In this document: one piece after another, positions 7,007 through 13,103 of the stretch | Numbering within the stretch: position 1 is the stretch's first letter | Layout of the letters: each line of letters begins with the position of its first letter | DNA from: Candidatus Pacearchaeota archaeon ex4484_31 | GTDB lineage: Archaea; Nanobdellota; Nanobdellia; Pacearchaeales; UBA284 | NCBI GenBank assembly: GCA_002254805.1 | Contig: NJDW01000004.1 | Coordinates: 1-13,923 of the forward strand | DNA length: 13,923 bases | Reading direction: 5' to 3' | Notes under the pieces: model-generated | Database searches by the model: none | Told to the model about the DNA's origin: nothing | What the model saw: the letters and a program-made list of their open reading frames with translations, nothing else | Program-made: the position numbers and the translations under genes

Positions 7007-7120
7007 GAGAATTAAAAAAGTTAACGATTTTTGACTGAAGAAGTTGATGTTATGCTTAACAAAATTCAAGGCTTGCTAAACTAACGTTAAATCAAAAATT
7101 GAGAATTAAAAAAGTTAACG
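7007..7120. repeat. Two identical 20-bp direct repeats, 94 bases apart, upstream of acs
   Basis: GAGAATTAAAAAAGTTAACG occurs at 7007-7026 and again, base for base, at 7101-7120. The intervening 74 bases begin ATTTTTGA (7027-7034) and end with its inverted match TCAAAAAT (7092-7099). The hexamer TTAACG or its complement appears three times (7021-7026, 7085-7090, 7115-7120). The first copy contains the acs TATA-like box; the second could be an extra promoter or regulator site. An alternative is a small insertion that duplicated its target, although 20 bp would be long. Confidence 0.6.
7011..7020 (-). promoter_or_regulatory. TATA-like box of acs
   Basis: Read leftward, the box is CTTTTTTAAT, about 20-29 bases before the ATG at 6991. 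It lies inside the first copy of a 20-bp repeat (7007-7026). Confidence 0.45.
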
Positions 7121-7140
7121 TCAAATTTAATTTCTTTCAA

Positions 7141-7569
7141 TCATTTTTTCCAAAATTCGGAAAAATATAACCTTTTTTTATCTCCAACTGATGCTATTAA
7201 TGTTTGCTGTATTAAAACATTTTTGGGATTCTTAGAATTTCTATATGGATTTTCAATTCTTATTTTATACAATACCTTTTTTCCTATAATATCGCTATGA
7301 ACATTTCCAAAAAATGCTACTTCAATTAGATTTTTCCTAACCCTTCCCTGAGAAAAAGACGAGCAAAAAGTAGGATCAAACTTAAGAGGTTCTTGAAGAG
7401 AAGCGATTTTTTCCAGAAAACTTTCTATTTCGTTTTCATCACTTTCTATATACAAATCTGTTCTTACTCTGCCGTCAGTTGTATATAAAATAGATGAGAT
7501 TTCTTTTAGAGTACCTTCAATTGAAAATTCTTTTTCATACTCTTCATACATTTTTTCATTGGTTGCCAC
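7141..7569 (-). CDS. Protein of unknown function, 142 residues
   Basis: I do not recognise this family. The product is soluble, without signal peptide or membrane segment. It reads as a mixed alpha/beta domain: predicted strands at KEISSILYTTDGRVRTDLYI and around VAFFGNVHS and KVLYKIRIENPY, with one cysteine (C69). The first start is GTG (7569). An ATG at 7551, seven codons in, is equally plausible. Two A/T boxes are present upstream: ATTTATAAAG (7610..7601) suits the GTG, and TTATTTAAAA (7590..7581) suits the ATG. It lies upstream of acs on the same strand, separated by the repeat-bearing spacer. Even amino-acid use and a matched promoter favour a real gene. Confidence 0.6.
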   Translation of the reverse strand: MATNEKMYEEYEKEFSIEGTLKEISSILYTTDGRVRTDLYIESDENEIESFLEKIASLQEPLKFDPTFCSSFSQGRVRKNLIEVAFFGNVHSDIIGKKVLYKIRIENPYRNSKNPKNVLIQQTLIASVGDKKRLYFSEFWKK

Positions 7570-7619
7570 TTTTAATTCGCTTTTAAATAAAATGAATAAA
7601 CTTTATAAATCTTTCGATT

Positions 7620-7735
7620 CCTTATCACTTTCAAGATACAACATTATAAACGATTTCACTGTGCTGCGCTTAAATCCACTTACAGGCTTCGTTATCGCTC
7701 TTGCCAAACTTATTGCTTCGGAAATTACTGACTAA
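7620..7735. other. GC-richer intergenic stretch, possible small RNA or gene remnant
   Basis: The part from about 7654 to 7720 is roughly 46% G+C by hand count, clearly above its surroundings. Rightward, a 47-codon frame opens at ATG 7592 and closes at 7735, with a hydrophobic C-terminal half (NPLTGFVIALAKLIASEITD). Leftward, an overlapping 42-codon frame without a good start runs SEAISLARAITKPVSGFKRS onward to a stop near the TATA box of the neighbouring gene. I cannot decide between a structured RNA, a tiny membrane peptide and a decayed gene end. Confidence 0.3.
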
Positions 7736-7742
7736 CAGTTGC

Positions 7743-8162
7743 TTAAAGAGACAACTTTCTTCTTATAATCTTCATTAAAATAGAAATAATGCTTTTTATT
7801 TCATCCTCATTATTTATCAAAAACTCTTGACTTATTTTTCTTCCATAATAAACTATACCTATTCTAAATTTTCTTAAAGTATCGATCAACTTAATTTGAT
7901 TTTCATCAAGTTCTTTATAATTGGATGAAAAATATTCGATAAGCTTAATGTGGCTCAAAGTTTTATAACCATCAATATACATTACTGCCGTTAACAATTC
8001 TTTTATAACCTCATAATATTCCTCAATTATTTTGTAGGCTTTGTCTTTCGGAATTAACTTTAATAACTCTAGTCTTTCTTTGGCCATCTCAAACAGATCT
8101 TTTGCTCTCTCCTTGTCTTTACTTATCCTGAATATTTCGTCATCCATCTTAAAAACTTCCAT
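7743..8162 (-). CDS. HEPN-domain protein, putative toxin of an MNT-HEPN module
   Basis: This 139-residue, all-helical protein follows a minimal nucleotidyltransferase gene and overlaps it by 14 bases; an alternative ATG at 8147 would leave no overlap. HEPN proteins of HepT type are RNases in toxin-antitoxin modules, held in check when the partner transfers AMP to a tyrosine next to the catalytic motif. Here the helical core is ERAKDLFEMAKERLELL (18-34), LLTAVMYIDGYKTLSH (56-71) and the motif helix LRKFRIGIVYYGRKI (96-110). The canonical motif is R-x4-6-H; this protein has R100-x4-Y105, so the histidine is replaced while tyrosines 105 and 106 remain. It may belong to an archaeal HEPN branch with changed chemistry, so nuclease activity is uncertain. 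Confidence 0.65.
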   Translation of the reverse strand: MEVFKMDDEIFRISKDKERAKDLFEMAKERLELLKLIPKDKAYKIIEEYYEVIKELLTAVMYIDGYKTLSHIKLIEYFSSNYKELDENQIKLIDTLRKFRIGIVYYGRKISQEFLINNEDEIKSIISILMKIIRRKLSL

Positions 8163-8661
8163 AGAGTACTATTCCGTTATAGATTTTTTTAATTAAGTTT
8201 TTATCTAATTTTTCAAGTTTGTCAATAATAAGCAAATTTATTTTTCTCTTTAACTTTTTCTCAAATTTTTTCAGGTTTATTTCTTTTTTTGTTTTGCTTA
8301 TTATTAAAATGTCTATATCACTTTCTTCTATATCTTCACCTCTCGCATAAGAACCAAAAACAACAATTAACTTTGGCCACAAACTCGAAATTAAAAATTC
8401 TGTAAGTTCTTTTAAGCTATAAAGATTATAAACTTTCTTATAGAATATAAAATCTTCATTCTCTCTGTTGGCAATAAAACCATCAAAAGGCCTGGCTTTC
8501 TTCTTTTTTATTAAATCCTTATCAAGTAAATCTTTAATATGATTTCTCACAGAGGTGGGAGCAATCCCTATTTTTTTACTTATTTCCTTAATAAAATGCA
8601 GTGTAGTTGGCTCTACAAAAAATACTTCCAAAACCTTTAAGTAGCTACATTTTTGTCCCAT
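8149..8661 (-). CDS. Winged-helix plus minimal nucleotidyltransferase, putative antitoxin
   Basis: The product has 170 residues. Residues 1-65 form a winged helix (FIKEISKKIGIAPTSVRNHI at 23-42). Residues 85-170 form a DNA polymerase beta-like minimal nucleotidyltransferase with GSYARGEDIEESDIDILII (103-121), i.e. the GS-x10-DxD catalytic signature with D115 and D117. The usual third-aspartate strand reads KINLLII, giving Asn142 where an Asp is often found. In MntA-HepT pairs such enzymes AMPylate and neutralise the HEPN partner, encoded immediately downstream. The DNA-binding half suggests it also represses its own promoter. The ATG at 8661 lies about 28 bases from a TATA box (8693..8685), so the mRNA is probably leaderless. 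Assignment to the family is firm; toxin-antitoxin function is inferred. Confidence 0.8.
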   Translation of the reverse strand: MGQKCSYLKVLEVFFVEPTTLHFIKEISKKIGIAPTSVRNHIKDLLDKDLIKKKKARPFDGFIANRENEDFIFYKKVYNLYSLKELTEFLISSLWPKLIVVFGSYARGEDIEESDIDILIISKTKKEINLKKFEKKLKRKINLLIIDKLEKLDKNLIKKIYNGIVLYGSF

Positions 8662-8663
8662 AT

Positions 8664-8693
8664 GGTATAATTATGTACCTTTAGGTATATAAA
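8664..8693 (-). promoter_or_regulatory. Promoter and candidate autoregulatory operator of the MNT-HEPN pair
   Basis: Leftward TATA box ATTTATATA (8693..8685) serves the start at 8661. GGTATA occurs at 8664-8669 and 8684-8689, exactly 20 bp apart, with an opposed GTACC at 8675-8679 between them. One repeat overlaps the TATA box and the other is next to the predicted transcription start, so a dimeric winged-helix repressor could block initiation. Confidence 0.45.
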
Positions 8694-8897
8694 TGTTTCT
8701 ATTAACCTATTCCATAATAACTCAAAATAATTTTGAAACTTGTTGCCACTTCTTTGCTTTCTATTAAAAAACTGTAGGGCTGTTCAGTAAAAAACAAAGA
8801 ATGGAACTTGCAGTCGGATAATTATTCTTTAAGTAAAAATTTTATTTCCACATAAATTAGTTTTTTAATTTCAATCAAAATCAAAGCTTTAGAAACA

Positions 8898-8908
8898 TTT
8901 AAATATAA
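8898..8908 (+). promoter_or_regulatory. TATA box of the DUF2330-type gene
   Basis: TTTAAATATAA lies about 27-37 bases before the ATG at 8935, predicting a very short or absent leader and favouring that ATG over the in-frame TTG at 8926. The 200 bases before it (8694-8893) hold no gene that I can support. Confidence 0.5.
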
Positions 8909-8934
8909 TTTTAATTCTTGGTTATTTGGTTATT

Positions 8935-9951
8935 ATGAGACAAAAATATTTTACAATCAAATATTTTATAGTCATAGCGTTAATTTCTATTTTATTAATT
9001 CCTTCTCTGGTTTATGCAAATAAAGGTTCTATGATAATTTATCCAAGAAATGTTCACTTAGAAGAAGCTGGACAAAATGCAATTGTGGCTTGGAACGGAA
9101 ACGAAGAAATAATCATTTTATCAACAGATATGAGAAGTTCAGAATCAACATTGGTTCTTGAATTAATACCTCTGCCTTCAAATCCAACAAAGGTTGAAGA
9201 AGGAAGCTCTGAATCGTTTACAAAATTAGTAGAAATTATAAATAGGAAAGTTAGAGAAATGAGAACAAGAACGCTTACAAAGAAAGCTAAAGCTCTTGGT
9301 GTTGAAATAACCTTTCATAAAAAAATAGGTGCCCATGATGTTACAATTGTCAAAGTAAGTGATTTAGATTACTTCATAAGTTGGGTAAAAGATTTCTTAA
9401 CAAGCAAAGAATTTGAATATGTTGAGTTTCCATCTAACTTCAAAACTACAATATCCAATTATTTGAATAGAAATATCAATCATTTTGTTTTTGATGTGAT
9501 TGAAACAAATGAATCTTTACAAACAATAAACCCCCTTATTTACAGATTCAAAAGTAATTATTTATATTATCCTCTAGAAATAACTGCTACTTCTGATGTC
9601 GGTTGGTCTAGTCCAAGAGTTAATATATTTTTAATTACAAAAGGAATAATAAATCAAACTGTTGTCAGAAATGCAGGGCTTTATCCAAGGATAGGATTTA
9701 ACGAATATAACATAAGACTTACTAGAGCAGAACTTAAAGAGATTAGTCCTGAATTAGAAGATTTATTTAAATCTGATGCTTTTGTCATGAACGCACAATA
9801 TTTTGGTCCATTGAATAAATTAAAAAAAGATTTGATAATCCATCAACAAGATATTTCAAAACCAATAGAGCATACTAACCTTATGATTATTGTATCCATA
9901 ATTATTGTTCTAATCATAATGACGGCAATTTATAAAAAATTTAAAAAATAA
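8935..9951 (+). CDS. Secreted, membrane-anchored DUF2330-type protein
   Basis: The 338-residue product has an N-terminal signal peptide (KYFIVIALISILLIPSLVYA, cleavage likely after residue 28). A large extracellular domain follows, then a C-terminal membrane segment (LMIIVSIIIVLIIMTAIY) and a basic tail. It should be exported and held by its C-terminus on the outer face of the membrane. The domain shows features I associate with DUF2330: a start with EAGQNAIVAWNGNEEIIILS, then ESTLVLELIPLPSNPTKVEE, GVEITFHKKIGAHDVTIVKV and YRFKSNYLYYPLEIT. The biochemical role of that family is not established. The start at 8935 is set by the TATA box. It is a single gene with its own promoter; a short T-run follows the stop, and the next gene (hppA) converges. 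Confidence 0.8.
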   Translation: MRQKYFTIKYFIVIALISILLIPSLVYANKGSMIIYPRNVHLEEAGQNAIVAWNGNEEIIILSTDMRSSESTLVLELIPLPSNPTKVEEGSSESFTKLVEIINRKVREMRTRTLTKKAKALGVEITFHKKIGAHDVTIVKVSDLDYFISWVKDFLTSKEFEYVEFPSNFKTTISNYLNRNINHFVFDVIETNESLQTINPLIYRFKSNYLYYPLEITATSDVGWSSPRVNIFLITKGIINQTVVRNAGLYPRIGFNEYNIRLTRAELKEISPELEDLFKSDAFVMNAQYFGPLNKLKKDLIIHQQDISKPIEHTNLMIIVSIIIVLIIMTAIYKKFKK

Positions 9952-10082
9952 TTTTTCTGCAGCTTGATACTTTAGCTTTTTCCTTCGAAAACCTTATTAC
10001 GTTTCAGTTCCCAAATTCTCTTATGAACGAGTTAGCATAATAGTTATACCAACAATAAATTTACAAAGCTAGTCAAAACTAA

Positions 10083-12005
10083 TTAAAATAGAGGGAAGAA
10101 AACTAAAGCTATTATGGCCATAAGCTTTAACAATATGTTTAGGCTAGGGCCAGCACAATCTTTTAATGGATCTCCGAAGGTATCGCCTATAACAGAAGCT
10201 TCATGTTGTAATGTTCCTTTCTTATTTTCAACATCCTCTATGTATTTCTTTGCATTATCAAGAGATCCGCCGGTATTTGCCATAAAGATCGCAAGTAAAA
10301 AACCTGTTGAAATGCTTCCAGCTAAGAAGCCTGCTAAAGCAGCTTTTCCTAAAGTAAAGCCAACAACAAAAGGAATTATGATAGCTATCAAAGTTGGCAA
10401 GATCATTTTCTTCAAGGCTTGGTTTGTTACTATACCAACGCACCTTTCATAAAGAGGTTTTTTACCTTTGCTTATCAGTTCCTTAAACTGTCTTCTTGTT
10501 TCATCAACAACCTTTTCAGTGGTTTTTCTTACTGCTCTTACTGTAAGAGATGAAAAAACAAAGGGTATAAGTGCTCCAATGAATAAGCCAGCAACAACAA
10601 AAGGATCTGTAAGGCTTATCAGCTTAAGCTTAACTTTTTCAGAATAAACAGCAAATAAAGCTAATGCTGTTAAAGCAGCTGATCCTATAGCAAAACCTTT
10701 ACCTATAGCTGCTGTTGTATTTCCTATTGCATCTAATTCTGAAGCCCTTTTTCTAACTTTTTTTCCTAACCTTGCCATCTCTGCTATGCCAGCAGCATTA
10801 TCAACAACAGGCCCATAACAATCTATAGCTAATGTTAAAGGCAATGTTGAAAGCATTCCTACAGCTGAAAGAGCTATTCCGTAAAGTGAGCCAAAATGAT
10901 AGGAAACGATTGTTGCTATCACAACAGAAACTATAGGAACAATAGTAGAGATCATTCCTTTTTCAAAGCCACTAAGCAATGTTAAAGCTACTCCTCTCTT
11001 TGTTTCTCTAGCAGTTTCTTTTGTAGGTTCAAAAGAATAAGAAGTGTAGAACAAAGCTGATATTCCTATAGCAGTTCCAGCAAGCAAACCTGAAAGAATG
11101 CAGTAAAACATATTAAGTTTTTTCCAAAATATTTTTGTAAAGAAAAAAGTAAAAGCAAGCATCAAGATTACTGAAATAAGCGTTGCTTTTTCAAATGCAT
11201 TTTTTCCTTTTACAAAAAACATAGAGATGAAAGAGCTTAAAATTCCTGATGCAGCTATCACAAAAGGAAAGATGCTTTTTGTAAAAGCACTTGAGGCTAT
11301 GCCTATACATACAGCTGCAATCAAACTATCTGAGTAACTTTCAAAAAGGTCAGCACCCATGCCAGCAACATCACCAACGTTATCACCTACTTGATCAGCT
11401 ATGACAGCAGGGTTTTTCTTTGAATCTTCAGGAAGTTTCTTTTCTATTTTTCCTACAAGATCTGCACCTATATCAGCGCTTTTTGTGTAGATGCCTCCTG
11501 CTACTCTAGCAAACAAAGCAATAGAGGAAGCTCCGAAACCAAAAGAAAATAGTACGGATTGGTCCTTAAATAAATAAAACAAGATTATTAAGCCGAACAA
11601 GCTTAAACCACAAACAAGAAAAGACATAACAGAACCAGAGAAAAAAGCAAGCTTTAAACCTTTTTCCTTACTCTTAGAGCAAGCAAAGGCAGTTTTTGCA
11701 TTCGCTTTTGTAGCTATTCTCATCCCAAGATTTCCTGCAAGAGCAGAAAACAAAGAACCAAGGATAAAGCTCAAGGTACTTTTCCATGAAAAAGCAAGCA
11801 ATAAGATGATAGAAAATATGGCAACAAAAACAACCAAGGCTCTGTATTGCTTGTTCAAAAATGTTATGGCTCCTCTCTGTATTGCTCTTGAAATTTCCTT
11901 CATAGCTTTTGTTCCATCCTTTTTCTTTGAAAGGTAAAAGCTAAGAGCTAAAGAAGTAAGAAATGCGATTCCGATTGAAAGGATTGTAAAAGCAACAGCT
12001 AGCAT
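10083..12005 (-). CDS. hppA: Membrane-bound ion-pumping pyrophosphatase
   Basis: The enzyme hydrolyses pyrophosphate in the cytoplasmic membrane and pumps H+ and/or Na+ outward. The 640 residues carry about 16 membrane helices. Catalytic stretches are ADQVGDNVGDVAGMGADLFE (203-222), AIDCYGPVVDNAAGIAEMA (393-411), and in the last helices TGGSLDNAKKYIED (578-591) and VIGDTFGDPLKDCAGPSLN (605-623). GNTTAAIGKG (428-437) has Ala432 and Gly435, the pattern of K+-dependent enzymes (K+-independent ones have Lys and Thr). Ion-gate positions are D219, E222, S223, D226, N623 and K627, a mixed signature, so the pumped ion cannot be called. Length is at the short end for the family. It converges with the DUF2330-type gene and is divergent from the DHH gene, probably sharing an A/T box with it. 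Confidence 0.96.
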   Translation of the reverse strand: MLAVAFTILSIGIAFLTSLALSFYLSKKKDGTKAMKEISRAIQRGAITFLNKQYRALVVFVAIFSIILLLAFSWKSTLSFILGSLFSALAGNLGMRIATKANAKTAFACSKSKEKGLKLAFFSGSVMSFLVCGLSLFGLIILFYLFKDQSVLFSFGFGASSIALFARVAGGIYTKSADIGADLVGKIEKKLPEDSKKNPAVIADQVGDNVGDVAGMGADLFESYSDSLIAAVCIGIASSAFTKSIFPFVIAASGILSSFISMFFVKGKNAFEKATLISVILMLAFTFFFTKIFWKKLNMFYCILSGLLAGTAIGISALFYTSYSFEPTKETARETKRGVALTLLSGFEKGMISTIVPIVSVVIATIVSYHFGSLYGIALSAVGMLSTLPLTLAIDCYGPVVDNAAGIAEMARLGKKVRKRASELDAIGNTTAAIGKGFAIGSAALTALALFAVYSEKVKLKLISLTDPFVVAGLFIGALIPFVFSSLTVRAVRKTTEKVVDETRRQFKELISKGKKPLYERCVGIVTNQALKKMILPTLIAIIIPFVVGFTLGKAALAGFLAGSISTGFLLAIFMANTGGSLDNAKKYIEDVENKKGTLQHEASVIGDTFGDPLKDCAGPSLNILLKLMAIIALVFFPLF

Positions 12006-12032
12006 TTTAGCATTTTTATTTTAAAAAATAAA

Positions 12033-12042
12033 TTTTTAAAAA
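12033..12042. promoter_or_regulatory. Palindromic TATA-like box between hppA and the DHH gene
   Basis: TTTTTAAAAA is a perfect palindrome in a 57-base gap between divergent starts. It begins 30 bases before the rightward ATG (12063) and 37 before the leftward ATG (12005). A second A/T run at 12021-12030 could be the better box for hppA. Confidence 0.4.
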
Positions 12043-12062
12043 GTTTTTCATTTTGTTTTTTG

Positions 12063-13103
12063 ATGATTCTGAAAAATCTAGAGAGGATTAGAGAAGTTCT
12101 TGAAAAAGTACAGAACCCCTTGTTTTTCTTTGACAATGATGTTGATGGACTTGCTTCTTTCCTTTTGCTCAGAAAGTTTTGTCAAAAAGGAAAAGGAGTT
12201 GCAATAAAAAGTTATCCAGGATTAAACGTTTCTTATGTAAGAAAGCTCTATGAGTTAAATCCAGATTACATCTTTGTTTTGGATAAACCAATAATTGAGA
12301 AAGGCTTTATAGAGAAAGCAAAAGAACTTGTTATGCCAATCGTTTGGATTGATCATCATGGAATACCAAAAGAGATAAACAACTATGAAGATAGCATTTT
12401 TTACTTTAATCCAAAAGCAATTGGAATGAAAGAAACGCCAGTATCTTTTATTTGTTATCAGATAACAAGACAAAAAGAAAATGAATGGATAGCCTTGCTT
12501 GGCTGTTTAGCTGATTGGTATGTTCCTGACTTTGCAAAAGAATTTTCCAAGGCATTTCCTGATTTATTTCCCTTTACTCCAGATCCAGCAAAGGCCTTGT
12601 ATGAAACAGAAATAGGAAAATTGGTTAAGGTACTAAGTTTTGCTTTGATGGACAGAACAACAAAGGTTGTTAAAATGCTTAAGAATTTGTTGTTGATAAA
12701 AAATCCTTACGAATTACTTGAAGAAAATAAGCTTACAGTTTCGATACATAAAAGGTTTAAGCAAATCAACAGAAAGTATGAAAAAATGTTGAAAAAAGCA
12801 AAAAAGATTGCTGAAAAATCAGGAAAGCTTATTTTCTTTAAATACGGAGGTGAAACAAGTTTTTCTGCTCAGATTGCAAATGAACTTTTTTACCTTTACC
12901 CTAACAAAATCATTGCTGTAGCTTGTGTAAGAGGAAATAAAGTAAATGTTTCGTTAAGAGGAAAGAATGTACTTAAAATAACTCTGGAAGCTCTCTCTAA
13001 CATTGAAGGAAAAGGAGGCGGCCATGAAGATGCGTGTGGAGCTGCTTTAAAAACTTCAGACCTACAAAAGTTTCATGAAAACTTGCTGATGCTGATAAAA
13101 TGA
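12063..13103 (+). CDS. DHH-family phosphoesterase, RecJ/GAN-like
   Basis: The 346-residue product has the metal-binding motifs of the DHH superfamily in order: FFFDNDVDGLAS (21-32, D24/D26/D28), an aspartate at FVLD74, and WIDHHG (95-100). It also has the C-terminal DHHA1 signature GKGGGHEDACGA near residues 313-324. Relatives include the archaeal RecJ-like nucleases (GAN and others), oligonucleotide phosphodiesterases and cyclic-dinucleotide phosphodiesterases, all Mn-dependent phosphodiester hydrolases. Which substrate applies cannot be read here; the size suits a RecJ-like single-strand nuclease core. A TTG (12060) precedes the ATG at 12063, and I chose the ATG because it begins right at leaderless distance from the T/A box. 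The stop overlaps the next start in an ATGA, implying translational coupling with the exported transglutaminase-like protein. Confidence 0.85.
   Translation: MILKNLERIREVLEKVQNPLFFFDNDVDGLASFLLLRKFCQKGKGVAIKSYPGLNVSYVRKLYELNPDYIFVLDKPIIEKGFIEKAKELVMPIVWIDHHGIPKEINNYEDSIFYFNPKAIGMKETPVSFICYQITRQKENEWIALLGCLADWYVPDFAKEFSKAFPDLFPFTPDPAKALYETEIGKLVKVLSFALMDRTTKVVKMLKNLLLIKNPYELLEENKLTVSIHKRFKQINRKYEKMLKKAKKIAEKSGKLIFFKYGGETSFSAQIANELFYLYPNKIIAVACVRGNKVNVSLRGKNVLKITLEALSNIEGKGGGHEDACGAALKTSDLQKFHENLLMLIK

Noticed and set aside
7563..8751. GTTGCCACTT repeated at 7563-7572 and 8742-8751
   Set aside because: Ten bases in A/T-rich spacers about 1.2 kb apart; similarity fades at once and the first copy overlaps a start codon, so chance is likely.
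7725..8790. CTGTTAGTCAGTAA (leftward, 7738..7725) and CTGTTCAGTAA (8780-8790) in opposite orientation on both sides of the MNT-HEPN pair, which looked like ends of a mobile element
   Set aside because: The match is only about 11 bases with a three-base gap, the motifs point outward, there is no transposase between them and no target duplication that I can see.
8694..8893. About 200 bases without a gene before the DUF2330-type gene, including a slightly GC-richer part near 8771-8820
   Set aside because: No good frame, no convincing stem longer than four pairs, and no recognisable RNA; only the TATA box at its end is supported.
9952..10082. Possible RNA terminator hairpin between the converging DUF2330-type and hppA genes
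   Set aside because: Only short T-runs are visible and no stable stem, so I describe it as spacer rather than a defined terminator.
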